From: Bacteroidales bacterium
GTDB lineage: Bacteria > Bacteroidota > Bacteroidia > Bacteroidales > UBA932
Assembly (NCBI GenBank): GCA_016293535.1
Contig: JAEDEB010000026.1
Location: forward strand, 1-28,190
Direction of reading: 5' to 3'
DNA: 28,190 nucleotides
Positions 1 to 8,739 of the stretch are shown one piece after another. The position numbers were made by a program, and so were the translations under genes. Under the pieces are notes generated by a model. The model had not been told where the DNA came from. It made no database searches and saw nothing but the letters and a program-made list of their open reading frames with translations. Numbering within the stretch: position 1 is the stretch's first letter; each line of letters begins with the position of its first letter.

Positions 1-2
1 TC

Positions 3-263
3 TTCTTCACAAAGGAGCGCGAACAGGCCGCCCTCCTCAAGGGCCTCAAAGAAGGTCGCGAGGAAGGACGCGTGGAAGGACATGTGTCTGGACTTGAAGA
101 AGGACTGCTGAAGGGACGAGAAGAAGGTCGAGAAGAAGGTCGAGAAGAAGGTGCCTCTGAGGCAAGGAAGGCGATTGCTTCGTCATTGAAGGCTTCAGGT
201 ATGGACATTGCCCAGATTGCTCAGATTACCGGGCTGGATATTGCTGAAGTCAGTTGTTTGTGA
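3..263 (+). CDS. Rpn-family recombination-promoting nuclease / PDDEXK_2 transposase-like protein, C-terminal fragment
   Basis: The reading frame is open from the left edge to a TGA at 261-263, so the start and the nuclease core lie outside the window. A GTG at 72 is in frame, but codons before it encode the same style of sequence (FFTKEREQAALLKGLKEG), so it is not the real start. What remains is a charged Glu-Gly-Arg repeat tract followed by a short helical tail with an HTH-like look (MDIAQIAQITGLDIAEV). This pairing of an EGREEG tract and a terminal 'gl..eei' helix is typical of the C-terminus of the Rpn/PDDEXK_2 family, which is mobile and often multicopy in Bacteroidales. The catalytic PD-(D/E)XK residues are not visible here. 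It reads away from the PUL and is probably unrelated to it. Confidence 0.7.
   Translation, partial: FFTKEREQAALLKGLKEGREEGRVEGHVSGLEEGLLKGREEGREEGREEGASEARKAIASSLKASGMDIAQIAQITGLDIAEVSCL
118..153 (+). repeat. Three tandem copies of a 12-bp unit inside the Rpn-like gene
   Basis: The unit GAGAAGAAGGTC occurs at 118-129 and 130-141, and again at 142-153 with the last base changed to G. Each unit encodes a four-residue Glu/Gly/Arg step (REEG in register), so slippage would add or remove whole repeats without shifting frame. Looser versions of the same coding repeat extend to the left, back to about position 48. Confidence 0.85.
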
Positions 264-287
264 TGTTTATGCTTGGTCCGGAATATG

Positions 288-319
288 GAGGATGATCCGT
301 TTGGGTCATCCTCTTATCT
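288..319 (+). terminator. Hairpin terminator after the Rpn-like gene
   Basis: An 11-bp stem (288-298 with 303-313, one G-T wobble) closes a 4-base loop (GTTT). It is followed by TTATCTTT, a weak T-rich tract. It lies 25 bases after the stop codon of the Rpn-like gene. It could also act on transcripts arriving from the minus-strand GH88 gene, which ends at 403. Confidence 0.6.
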
Positions 320-402
320 TTGGATGAATCTACGAATGTCAGTGGTGAATAATCAAGTAGTTCCTAATTTATTGTCCTTTTCCTCCTGAAAATTGTAATG
401 TT

Positions 403-1674
403 TCACCGTGAAAGCTTGAGCAGAGCCTCCAGAAAGTAGTAATCTGCATAGCTGACCGGAACATCGACCTCGGTCCCACCTGGCAGGCTTCCTACGCTGT
501 GCTTCAGCAGAAATCCGCCGTTCTCGCCCAGCTGAGCCATATATTCATCCGAAGCAAGGGTACGGAGCTGTTTCTTTGCCACTGCTCGGCATTGCCTTGC
601 AAGGCTGCGCTTCCTGGTGACCTTGCTTAGCGTAATGAATCCGGAAGCCATTACTGCAGCTGCAGAGGCGTCCCTCAGGACAGTATCCCCGTTTCCCGTG
701 CTGTGTGTCAGGGACTTATCCTTGGAATATGCAGCCAGTTCATTGATTGCCCTCGATGCTCCCGGTGAATCCGGGGACAGAGCCTCGGGGGTTCCCGGAG
801 CATTGAAGTCCCAATACGGAATCCCGTCAGCGCAGAGACGCGGCAGTATATATCCGGCAACCTTTTCAGCCTGTTGCAGAAACTCCTCAACGCCTGTGCG
901 TTCGTACATCATCGTGTATCCATACAGGGCCCATGCCTGTCCTCTTGACCATGCGGAGTCGTCGGCGAATCCCTGGACTGTCTGCTTGTGGTCGACCTTG
1001 CCTGTAGCGGGGTCGTAGTCAACAAGGTGCCAGCACGAGTAGTCAGGGCGGAAATGATTCTTCATAGTGGTATTGGCATGAATGCGTGCCACTTCGGTAA
1101 ATTTATTCCGGTCGAAAATCTTGCCGCAATTGAGGAGGTGCTCCAGATTCATCATATTATCTATGATTACAGGATATCTGAATCTGTCCGAATTCCAGCT
1201 TCTGGTACATCCTACTGTCGGAGAAAACCTGTCTGCGAGCCTTTCCGCTGATTTCTCCATCATCGGTTTCCACGCAGGGTCTCCTGTGATTCTGTATGCG
1301 TTTCCATAACTGCAGTTAATCTGGAAGCCTATGTCGTGATGAATGGGGTATTCCAGGATTGACTCTAGCTTCAGAGTGTTTTTGACTGCAACTTCCCTTA
1401 TCCTTTCGTTGCCTGAATACTCATAGACATACCAAAGGCTGCCGGGAAAAAATCCGCTGCACCACCATTGTATGTCAGAGTCTATGCATTTGCCGTTCTC
1501 GAAGGTTTTCGGGAGGGAATCGCATGCAAGCCGTGCATCTGCAAGGAGAAACTGTGAGGCTGCGCGCTCCATAACCCTGTCCGTCAGTTGTCCCATACTT
1601 TCCCTGCAGCCCTGGCACAGTACAAGAATTGAAATGATTGCGGCGATGCTTGTGTACTTTATCATTGTCATCAT
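403..1674 (-). CDS. GH88 unsaturated glucuronyl hydrolase, predicted lipoprotein
   Basis: The 423-residue product matches the GH88 family, which removes the 4,5-unsaturated uronic acid left at the non-reducing end by polysaccharide lyases. Family landmarks are present: the HDIGF motif with Asp114 and the IDNMMNLEHLL segment with Asp172, which correspond to the two key aspartates of Bacillus unsaturated glucuronyl hydrolase (Asp88 and Asp149). Also seen are a QGFADDSAWSRGQAW segment and a late RDASAAAVMASG segment. The N-terminus is a hydrophobic signal ending CQGC, so lipidation at Cys23 is likely. The start overlaps the stop of the upstream heparinase-like gene (ATGA at 1674-1671), implying co-translation. 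Pairing with a lyase fits the known two-step route. Family assignment is firm. The linkage and glycan specificity (heparinoid, chondroitin, ulvan or other) is not readable. Confidence 0.93.
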   Translation of the reverse strand: MMTMIKYTSIAAIISILVLCQGCRESMGQLTDRVMERAASQFLLADARLACDSLPKTFENGKCIDSDIQWWCSGFFPGSLWYVYEYSGNERIREVAVKNTLKLESILEYPIHHDIGFQINCSYGNAYRITGDPAWKPMMEKSAERLADRFSPTVGCTRSWNSDRFRYPVIIDNMMNLEHLLNCGKIFDRNKFTEVARIHANTTMKNHFRPDYSCWHLVDYDPATGKVDHKQTVQGFADDSAWSRGQAWALYGYTMMYERTGVEEFLQQAEKVAGYILPRLCADGIPYWDFNAPGTPEALSPDSPGASRAINELAAYSKDKSLTHSTGNGDTVLRDASAAAVMASGFITLSKVTRKRSLARQCRAVAKKQLRTLASDEYMAQLGENGGFLLKHSVGSLPGGTEVDVPVSYADYYFLEALLKLSR

Positions 1675-3728
1675 AAGATTGGTTTAATCGTAGTTGTGAA
1701 TGTTACGGTGTTGCCTGCGGGAATGGTCGATTCCCATCCGGCAACCATATAAGTCAGTCCAGTGTCCCAGTTGTCCCTTTCTGCCCAGTTTCCCGGCCTT
1801 TCGCTTTTCCATGATGCAGGAACCGGAGCGTTGCCCCCGCTTGCTGACACTTCCAGCTGCATACTCTTGCCGTTTTGCCTGAGAATGATTCCGTCTCTGT
1901 TCACGCTCAGGTCCTTTGCCGGTGTAAGCATTCTCCATTGAAGCTTTGCATCAAGCCCGGTCTTGGCCCGTATGACATCAGTCACCTCGAGGTAAGTCCT
2001 GTCTTTCAGTTTGATAGTCCTGTACACATATTCAGCCGCATCTCTGTAAAGGGCAGTCAGGTCAAGGCTTGCCCCGAGTGCGTTTTCGTCAGAGTCAAAG
2101 ACAGCTGCAATAGGTGCGATGGCGCTTGTAATCTGGTCAGTGACATGAAGTTTGTCTATGCTGCCGTCATTGGAAAGGAAGGCGAGGGTACTGTGTCCGT
2201 AGGAATTCATCTTGACTATGTCCCATCTGAGGGATTTCTGGTCATAAGCCCAGAAGCTGCCTCCGACCGCAGTCAGTTTCTCTTCCATCTCTGCATAGTC
2301 GGGGTGCCTGTAGTCTGCGGACCACCTTTCTCCTAAGGCGTCGAAGACGAATGATCCCCCATCCATGTGGCTGTGGCCCAGGCAGGCTCCGCTCTTGATG
2401 CCGACATAGCAGTCGCTGCTGTCCATCTTCCAGCCCGTCCGTATCATTGCGACAGGGACAAGCCCCTTGCCGTACCATAATTTCTTCTGGGGCTCCTTTA
2501 TGTTCCCGCTGTCAAATTTGAAGTCCTTTATGAAACAAGGTATCAGAGGCAGCAGCCTAGCGTCAGCGGAAGTAATGGAGACATATTTGTTGGCATCAAG
2601 CAACTTAATTTCGTTCAGCAGCAGGCTGGGATTGTTTTGATTGGCTGCAAACCACCACATAGGCAGCATTGCTCTCTCTGCGTCGTTGCCCCCGTCTGCA
2701 TAAGAAAAATCCTTTCCGCTAGGGCCTGTCATGAACAGCATATATTCAGCTGTCTTTCCGAATCCTTCCGATTTTTCCAGTTCGGCCATGTTCCCGAAGA
2801 TTCCCTCCAGCATCTGCATGAGTGAGACTTCATATCCGGTACCGTAGCTCCAGTAGCCATATCCTTCCGCATAATTTCCGTCGGGTGAATATATTTTCGA
2901 CATACATACCCTATTACCGGCAATTCCGTCTTCTATTGCTTTGCGGCTCTGGCTTCTGTTATGTTCGTAAGTCGCAAGAGCCGCAGCGATTACGCCGGCA
3001 GTACATACCTGATTCCAGTTTCCTTCGAGGTAATGGAACATATGCCCGTCAGCGGCAAGTACGGCGCAGTCAAGCAGTTTCCTTCTTACGAGGGTGCGGG
3101 TCTCGTAGTCGAGTCCGAAGTAACACCAGTCGTATGCGATGGCTACACCAAAGGCGAGTTCAGCCACGTCGAGGAAATGGCTCGGGTGCCAGTCCTCAAG
3201 ATCGCAGGCCTGGTGCAAGTCTGATTTTACCTTCTCGAGATATTTTTTGTTACCTGTAATCCTGTAGGCGTAGGCGCAGTTGAATAGCCTTTTGAGTGCC
3301 AGACGCGACATATTGGTATTGCGGGTTCCGCTGATGTCGAGGGACATTTCGATTCTGGTTCCGTCTTCCACGAAGACGTTTGCCTGTTCGATGACCATCC
3401 TGTTGATACGGAACAGTGTGATATAATCGAGGGCCTTATCGCCTGAGAGTTTCGATTTCAGGTCCACGAAGTCCTTCGAGGACATGAGCAACCGGGGATG
3501 GGAGGCCACCGCAATCCTTGAATAGTCGAATATCCCCGGTATGTCTTCGGAAGTGTCTAATTGTTCTTCCATGAAACCTTCAGGCCTCAGGTCCAATTCG
3601 TCAATTAATGGTAAGTTCCCGTTGTCCGGTCCGCTGCCGCCGGCAGGAGAGTCTGCGTCGCAGGAGAGCAAAGCGAGCATCAGGGCACATGCTGAAGTCA
3701 ATCTGGAATAGAAATATAATTTTCTCAT
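1671..3728 (-). CDS. Heparinase II/III-family polysaccharide lyase, lipoprotein
   Basis: This 685-residue protein has the layout of the heparinase II/III superfamily (PL12/PL21 and relatives): an N-terminal alpha/alpha toroid to about residue 390, then beta-sandwich domains. These enzymes cleave uronate-containing polysaccharides by beta-elimination. Candidate catalytic residues are Asn237/Asn239 (GNWNQVC), a Tyr in EGYGYW (288-293), and His452/His454 in GHSHMDGGSF. They resemble the Asn-Tyr-His set of heparinase III, and the Asn-to-Tyr spacing is similar. The start is followed by a signal peptide ending LLSC, giving lipidation at Cys23 and probable surface or outer-membrane placement. It is first in a two-gene minus-strand unit with GH88, directly behind operator site 1. 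The plus-strand protein at 13989-15821 is a paralog. I cannot place it in a specific PL family, and substrate is unknown. Confidence 0.88.
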   Translation of the reverse strand: MRKLYFYSRLTSACALMLALLSCDADSPAGGSGPDNGNLPLIDELDLRPEGFMEEQLDTSEDIPGIFDYSRIAVASHPRLLMSSKDFVDLKSKLSGDKALDYITLFRINRMVIEQANVFVEDGTRIEMSLDISGTRNTNMSRLALKRLFNCAYAYRITGNKKYLEKVKSDLHQACDLEDWHPSHFLDVAELAFGVAIAYDWCYFGLDYETRTLVRRKLLDCAVLAADGHMFHYLEGNWNQVCTAGVIAAALATYEHNRSQSRKAIEDGIAGNRVCMSKIYSPDGNYAEGYGYWSYGTGYEVSLMQMLEGIFGNMAELEKSEGFGKTAEYMLFMTGPSGKDFSYADGGNDAERAMLPMWWFAANQNNPSLLLNEIKLLDANKYVSITSADARLLPLIPCFIKDFKFDSGNIKEPQKKLWYGKGLVPVAMIRTGWKMDSSDCYVGIKSGACLGHSHMDGGSFVFDALGERWSADYRHPDYAEMEEKLTAVGGSFWAYDQKSLRWDIVKMNSYGHSTLAFLSNDGSIDKLHVTDQITSAIAPIAAVFDSDENALGASLDLTALYRDAAEYVYRTIKLKDRTYLEVTDVIRAKTGLDAKLQWRMLTPAKDLSVNRDGIILRQNGKSMQLEVSASGGNAPVPASWKSERPGNWAERDNWDTGLTYMVAGWESTIPAGNTVTFTTTIKPIL

Positions 3729-3736
3729 ATAGTTTT

Positions 3737-3750
3737 TTGAATCGTTTCAA
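3737..3750 (-). promoter_or_regulatory. LacI-type operator, site 1
   Basis: The plus strand reads TTGAATCGTTTCAA (minus TTGAAACGATTCAA), a 14-bp near-palindrome with the central CG typical of LacI-family operators. It lies 8 bases upstream of the ATG of the heparinase-like gene and just downstream of a candidate minus-strand -7 element. That is where a bound repressor would block initiation. Four further copies occur in the window. Confidence 0.8.
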
Positions 3751-3758
3751 AAACATCG

Positions 3759-3766
3759 CAAATCTA
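3759..3766 (-). promoter_or_regulatory. Candidate -7 element for the heparinase-GH88 unit
   Basis: The minus strand reads TAGATTTG, matching the Bacteroides -7 consensus TAnnTTTG. It would place the transcription start near 3752, at the edge of operator site 1. I see no good TTTG at the -33 distance, so the promoter may be weak or activator-dependent. Confidence 0.5.
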
Positions 3767-3775
3767 TCAAAAAAA

Positions 3776-3806
3776 TTTGTATCAGCATAAAAATTTTCTA
3801 ATTTTG
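3776..3806 (+). promoter_or_regulatory. Bacteroides-type promoter for the susC operon
   Basis: TTTG at 3776-3779, a 19-base spacer and TAATTTTG at 3799-3806 match the Bacteroides primary sigma-factor pattern (TTTG, 19-21 bp, TAnnTTTG). Transcription would start near 3813, so operator site 2 (3815-3828) covers the first transcribed bases. This leaves a 5' leader of about 140 bases before the susC ATG. Confidence 0.7.
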
Positions 3807-3814
3807 CGAGAAAG

Positions 3815-3828
3815 TTGAAACGATTCAA
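3815..3828 (+). promoter_or_regulatory. LacI-type operator, site 2
   Basis: TTGAAACGATTCAA, the exact reverse complement of the plus-strand sequence at site 1. It sits 8 bases downstream of the -7 element of the susC promoter, the classic position for repression at the transcription start. Its centre is 78 bp from that of site 1. Confidence 0.82.
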
Positions 3829-3881
3829 TAATGAGCTGAGGCTTATACGACAGTTTAAGTCGCATTTATTTTATATAGTAT

Positions 3882-3895
3882 TTGAATCGTTTCAA
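3882..3895 (+). promoter_or_regulatory. LacI-type operator, site 3
   Basis: TTGAATCGTTTCAA, identical to the plus-strand reading of site 1. It lies inside the predicted susC leader, 56 bases before the ATG and 67 bp centre-to-centre from site 2. It could act as a roadblock or as a looping partner for sites 1 and 2. Confidence 0.78.
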
Positions 3896-3951
3896 ATTCA
3901 GGAACTGCAGCAACAACTGTGACCGCAAACCGGACCGCAAACAAATTGTAT

Positions 3952-6900
3952 ATGACAAATACTCAAAAGTATTCAACCGGAATTGTAAGGATTGCTCTTC
4001 AGGCTTTCATTCTTCTGTTCTGTCTTTCTTCCTTTGCACAGAACACAGCCCGTATTGTAAAGGGAAAGGTAACTGACGAGAGGGGAGAGCCCCTGATTGG
4101 TGCCGTCGTGATGTGTGTGGAGAACAAAAATGCAGCATTGACCGACATTGACGGAAATTTCTATATCGAAGTGACTTCCTCCTCAGCTGAGATTGAGGCC
4201 AGTTTTCTCGGCTATGAGACAATGAGGCTTCCTGCAGACAGGGATGTGGTCAATTTCGAAATGAAACCCAGCGCGGACAACACCCTCGACGATGTTGTGG
4301 TGATTGGCTATGGAACGACAAAGAAGGAAGACCTGACAGGGTCGGTGGCAACCCTGGATATGAAAGGCATAGATATGACTCCGGTAAGTTCCATAGACCA
4401 GGCTATGCAGGGGAAGATTTCCGGCGTTGACATAATGTCCACTTCCGGTGACCCAAGCGCCGGTACATCCATCAGAATCAGGGGAACACGTTCAATCACT
4501 GCTTCCAACGAGCCTTTGATAATCGTTAACGGCGTGATGGATGCCGTCGAAGACATCAAGGACATCGACCCGGCTGACATAAAGTCGCTCTCTGTTCTGA
4601 AAGACGCCTCTGCCACAGCGATTTACGGCTCGAGAGGTTCGAACGGAGTCATAATTATCACTACCAAGGACGGCAGCGGTAGCGGAAAGATAAAAGTGAA
4701 CCTATCGGCCCAGTGCGGTGTTTCCATGCTGGCCAGGAAACTCGACCTTATGGACAAGAACGAGTTCATCCAGTACCGCAACGATTACAGGTTCATAGAT
4801 GCATTTGTCGTGGGATCAAGCCCTTCCGCGGTATATGATCCGAATGATTATGAGAACAATACGGACTGGCTCGCTTCCATTACGCGTCCGGCTCCCTATT
4901 CTTCCGTCAATCTGTCCCTCAGCGGGTCGGAGAAGAATCACCAGTACTACGCTTCCGCAAATTTCACCGACCAGGAAGGAATCATAAAGAATAGCGGCTT
5001 CAAGAGGGTCAGCCTTATGTTCAATACAAGACGCCAGTTTACCAAGTGGCTGTCCCTGAGGTTATCCATAAGCGGTTCTTTCAGGATTGAGAAGCCGAAC
5101 AACGCGATAATTGGCGGAACCGACAATGCCGGCGGCGCGATTTATCTTTCTCCTGTCATCGGACCTTATGACAGGAACAATCCTCTGATAGAGAACTCCG
5201 CTCCAATCAACACGCCTGTGGCATGCATAGAACTCATTGAAAAGAAGAAGAATAAATTCAGCAACACAGATGCCCTGACTGTGACCCTGACCCCTGTCAA
5301 GGGCCTGAAGATAGAGAGTCAGAATTCTTTGATACTTTTCCAGATGCACCAGTACAATTACTGGCCAAGCACTATGCCGAAAAAGACGGAAAAGGAGGGC
5401 GCCGATGCCCAGAGAATCGAGGGTGACAATATTGGCTTCTCAACTGAAAATACAGTGAACTACAAGATAGGTGTACGGAACCATAACTTCGATGTCATGG
5501 CCGGTTTCTCGGCCCAGCAGAAATCCGGCAATTCATTGTCCATAAAGGCGGTAGGCCTGGTGTCAGACTATCTCAAATGGAACAATATGAACGCCGTTAC
5601 AAGCAAGGAGAACTATACCGTGACGTCCTCGGCATCGAAGGTTGTAAGGGAGTCGGCCTTTGCGAGATTCAATTATGATTATGCTTCAAAGTATTATTTG
5701 ACGGTAACATTCCGTGCCGACGGTTCATCGAATTTCGCGGCAAACAGGAAATGGGGCTTTTTCCCTTCCGCCGCAATCAAGTGGAATGCAAAGAAGGAGA
5801 ACTTTCTCAAGAATGAGCATTGGCTGAGCGCCCTTGATCTGAGGTTGAGCTATGGAAGGACAGGAAACGATTCTCTCACCTCCTTCCGTGCCATTCAGGC
5901 TTACGAATCCACTACGGACTCCTATCTCTTTGACGGTGTCCAGGGCTCCAGTTTCTATCCCGTGCGTCTTTCAAGCCCCGACCTCAGCTGGGAGAAGACA
6001 GATATGTTCAATGTCGCTCTTGAGGCAAGTTTCATCCACGACAGAATCAGGATTCTCGCCGAATATTACTTTTCCCGCACCTCCGACCTGCTGCTTAGCG
6101 TAAAAACCATACAGAGCACAGGCTACAAGTCGAGGTTCGAGAATCTCGGCATAACCAGGAACTCCGGAGTCGAGTTTACCTTGGAGACCCGAAACATAGA
6201 AAGGCGCAAGTTCGGATGGAACACCGTCATCTCCTTGTCCCATAACAGCCAGCGGGTAGATGACATAGGACAGGAGAGTTATGTGCCTATGATAACCGCT
6301 CCTTCAGGCTATATGATGTATGGCTACAAGGCCGGGTACCCGCTCAATTCCCTGTGGGGATTCGAATATGCCGGAGTCTTCAAGTCAGCGGAGGAATTCG
6401 ACAGGAACCAGATTACCAGGACATATGCATGCCAGCAGTCCTATACGAGGAATACCTGTCTGGGAAGGCCGAAGTACACTGACCAGGACCACGACGGGGT
6501 CATCTCCATGAACGACCTTGTCTACCTCGGAAATGCCGATCCAGTGGTTTACGGAGGAGTGCAGAATGATTTCTATATAGGCAAACTGTCCCTTTCCGTT
6601 TTCCTGGCCTATTCAATAGGAGGAAAGATTTACAATTACAGCGAAATCTATATGTCAGGAGGACAGACCGCCAACCAGTACAGATATATGAAAGAAGCCT
6701 GGCATCCCGAAAGAAACCCGGATTCGGATCTTCCGAGAGCCGGACATTCCCAGACGACCCTGCCATGTACCCTGCTGGTTCATGACGCTTCTTTCCTGAG
6801 GCTGAAGAATGTCACTCTGTCGTACAGGTTTGACATTCGCAAAACCTGGATGAAGTCGGTGACCCTGTCCCTTTCCGGTGAGAATCTCTTTCTCTGGACG

Positions 6901-7023
6901 AAATACAACGGATTTGACCCGGATGTCTCCACGGAGAGCGAAGATTCCGCCCTCAGGCGTGTCGACCTGGGTGCATATCCAAAGTCGAGGACAGTCACCG
7001 CCGGAGTCAAAGTCAATTTCTAA
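3952..7023 (+). CDS. SusC-like TonB-dependent outer-membrane receptor
   Basis: This 1023-residue protein is the outer-membrane pore that, with its SusD partner, imports glycan fragments using TonB energy. From the N-terminus: a signal peptide (to about residue 30, ...LLFCLSSFAQ), a carboxypeptidase-D-like domain (about 36-105), a TonB-box region (LDDVVVIGYGTTKKEDLTG, 112-130), a plug with the SusC signature VLKDASATAIYGSRGSNG (216-232), then the beta-barrel ending in a C-terminal Phe. I chose the ATG at 3952 because it gives a normal signal peptide. An in-frame GTG at 3919 would add 11 residues (MTANRTANKLY) that do not look like signal sequence. The stop overlaps the first possible susD start (TAATG). 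It is the first gene of a five-gene plus-strand unit and is preceded by a promoter and two operators. No N-terminal signalling (STN) domain is present, so it probably does not use an anti-sigma relay. Confidence 0.96.
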   Translation: MTNTQKYSTGIVRIALQAFILLFCLSSFAQNTARIVKGKVTDERGEPLIGAVVMCVENKNAALTDIDGNFYIEVTSSSAEIEASFLGYETMRLPADRDVVNFEMKPSADNTLDDVVVIGYGTTKKEDLTGSVATLDMKGIDMTPVSSIDQAMQGKISGVDIMSTSGDPSAGTSIRIRGTRSITASNEPLIIVNGVMDAVEDIKDIDPADIKSLSVLKDASATAIYGSRGSNGVIIITTKDGSGSGKIKVNLSAQCGVSMLARKLDLMDKNEFIQYRNDYRFIDAFVVGSSPSAVYDPNDYENNTDWLASITRPAPYSSVNLSLSGSEKNHQYYASANFTDQEGIIKNSGFKRVSLMFNTRRQFTKWLSLRLSISGSFRIEKPNNAIIGGTDNAGGAIYLSPVIGPYDRNNPLIENSAPINTPVACIELIEKKKNKFSNTDALTVTLTPVKGLKIESQNSLILFQMHQYNYWPSTMPKKTEKEGADAQRIEGDNIGFSTENTVNYKIGVRNHNFDVMAGFSAQQKSGNSLSIKAVGLVSDYLKWNNMNAVTSKENYTVTSSASKVVRESAFARFNYDYASKYYLTVTFRADGSSNFAANRKWGFFPSAAIKWNAKKENFLKNEHWLSALDLRLSYGRTGNDSLTSFRAIQAYESTTDSYLFDGVQGSSFYPVRLSSPDLSWEKTDMFNVALEASFIHDRIRILAEYYFSRTSDLLLSVKTIQSTGYKSRFENLGITRNSGVEFTLETRNIERRKFGWNTVISLSHNSQRVDDIGQESYVPMITAPSGYMMYGYKAGYPLNSLWGFEYAGVFKSAEEFDRNQITRTYACQQSYTRNTCLGRPKYTDQDHDGVISMNDLVYLGNADPVVYGGVQNDFYIGKLSLSVFLAYSIGGKIYNYSEIYMSGGQTANQYRYMKEAWHPERNPDSDLPRAGHSQTTLPCTLLVHDASFLRLKNVTLSYRFDIRKTWMKSVTLSLSGENLFLWTKYNGFDPDVSTESEDSALRRVDLGAYPKSRTVTAGVKVNF

Positions 7024-8732
7024 TGAGTCGGACAACAAGTCAGATAATGAATCGGATGATGAAAAAGAATACAATAGTGTACATTGCTTTCGCGCTGTTT
7101 CTAAGCTCTTGTTCACTTGACGAGAACCCTGTTCATTTTGTCTCGAGGGAAAATTTCTTCCGGACAGAATCGGAATGCCGTGCAGCCGTGAATTCCTGCT
7201 ACCGCCCGCTCAAGAGCATCTATCAGAACAAGTTTCTGGCGGTAACGGAAGCCTGCAACGACCTCTTTACATCCTCTTCCTCGGGAAAGACGGACTTTAC
7301 CCTTGCCGTATCTCCCGCCCAGCCTCAGTTCGGACTCCAGATCTGGCAGTACGGGTATCAGGGAGTGATGTATTGCAACGAATGCATAGAAATGATAGGT
7401 CGCAGCGGGATAGACGAGAACAGCAAGTCCATGATGACCGGTGAGGCAAGAATTCTCCGTGCTCTCTACTATTATCTCCTGACCAATGTCTTCAACGGAG
7501 TCCCTTTCTATACCTGTATGGTGGAGTCCCACGAAACCCTTGAGGAAATCAGGAAACTTCCAAGAACGGAGGCCAATACTATACGCTACGAACTTTACAG
7601 GGATCTCGAGGAGAATGTCCTGCCATATTATGACGCCCATCCCGAGCTCAAACTCAGGGGAAGCGAAGTGGCGGAACAGCGTGCAGGCTATCCTCTTGCG
7701 CTGATGCTGATGGCCAAATTTGCCATGTGGTATGAGGACTGGGATGCTGCCCTGGCTCCTCTGGAGGCTTTGGAGGAACTCTATGGCGAACTGACCGAGG
7801 CAAGGTATCCTCTGGAAGAAACGATGTGGAGCAGGAAGAACACGGCTGAAAGCATCTTCGAGATCCAGCACGCCTGGTCTGAGACCGGAGTCCAGTTCTA
7901 CAGTACCATAGCCCCGTCAATGTATCCGAAACTTGACAAGGATGGCGGATGGTATGACGGCGTATATATGCCGGAAATAGGTACGACCGTGACAAGGTTC
8001 AATGTCCTCACCTGTACCGCCTATTATGCCATCTATTTTTCCAAGAAAAGCACTTCCAAGGTAGAGGATACCGGAAAGGCCAACGCACTCATGAACCCAT
8101 TGCCTCTGAAGTTCACCGAATACAACGAGGCGACCGGCCGTTATGACACCGAAATCGATCTCGAGGCATTCAGAACTGGAATAAGGACGGATGACGGTAA
8201 GAAAGTGGACAGAAGGTCGATGATTGCCCTGGGCTTTGGACGTACGGACAACGGGGAGACTTTCAAGGCTGTCAAGATGTACGGCAAACCGTACTGCGGC
8301 CCGAAATTCTGGTGCCCGGGGATGGTCACAAACCACGACGACAACAACTACAAGATATTCCGTTATGCGGATGCCGTCCTTATGATGGCGGAATGCCATA
8401 ACCGCAATGGAGACATCGCCAAGGCATTGAAATACGTCAATTATACAAGGACCAGAGCCGGGATAGACCCTGTGTCCGGCTTTCTTAGCGAGGATGAGAT
8501 GATGGCCGAAATACAGAACGAGCGCGCCAGGGAACTGGGTGGCGAGATGCACCGCAAATTCGACCTTGTGCGCTGGGGAATATGGTACAGTCGAACGGTA
8601 ACCTACAATTATACCAATCCGGTGCTCAGCGAGAACATACGTCCCTACCACAGATATTATCCGATACCGGACACAGAATGTGCATTGTCCGGCTACGTCC
8701 TGACCAATGATGAGTACAATGACCAATATTAG
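7023..8732 (+). CDS. SusD-like glycan-binding lipoprotein (RagB/SusD family)
   Basis: This 569-residue product forms the lid over the SusC pore and binds glycan at the cell surface. It has the SusD N-terminal region and the C-terminal RagB/SusD signature: a KIFRYADAVLMMAECHNR segment, a TRTRAG turn, and NERARELGGEMHRKFDLVRWG. The signal peptide MMKKNTIVYIAFALFLSSC ends in a lipobox. The residues after Cys (SLDENP) are acidic, as expected for Bacteroidota surface-export signals. The ATG at 7023 overlaps the susC stop, but the ATGs at 7056 or 7059 start right at the signal peptide and are more likely, making about 557 residues. The following gene may start inside its 3' end. Confidence 0.95.
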   Translation: MSRTTSQIMNRMMKKNTIVYIAFALFLSSCSLDENPVHFVSRENFFRTESECRAAVNSCYRPLKSIYQNKFLAVTEACNDLFTSSSSGKTDFTLAVSPAQPQFGLQIWQYGYQGVMYCNECIEMIGRSGIDENSKSMMTGEARILRALYYYLLTNVFNGVPFYTCMVESHETLEEIRKLPRTEANTIRYELYRDLEENVLPYYDAHPELKLRGSEVAEQRAGYPLALMLMAKFAMWYEDWDAALAPLEALEELYGELTEARYPLEETMWSRKNTAESIFEIQHAWSETGVQFYSTIAPSMYPKLDKDGGWYDGVYMPEIGTTVTRFNVLTCTAYYAIYFSKKSTSKVEDTGKANALMNPLPLKFTEYNEATGRYDTEIDLEAFRTGIRTDDGKKVDRRSMIALGFGRTDNGETFKAVKMYGKPYCGPKFWCPGMVTNHDDNNYKIFRYADAVLMMAECHNRNGDIAKALKYVNYTRTRAGIDPVSGFLSEDEMMAEIQNERARELGGEMHRKFDLVRWGIWYSRTVTYNYTNPVLSENIRPYHRYYPIPDTECALSGYVLTNDEYNDQY

Positions 8733-8739
8733 AGCATTT

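Noticed and set aside
118..153. Tandem repeats as a CRISPR array
   Set aside because: The units are 12 bp, without spacers, and in frame within a coding region.
401..413. Palindrome TTTCACCGTGAAA at the end of the GH88 gene as a terminator
   Set aside because: It has 6-bp arms with a one-base loop, includes the stop codon and has no following T-run on the minus strand. It is also unlike the 14-bp operator.
3919..3951. GTG at 3919 as the susC start
   Set aside because: It adds 11 polar residues ahead of a normal signal peptide that begins at ATG 3952.
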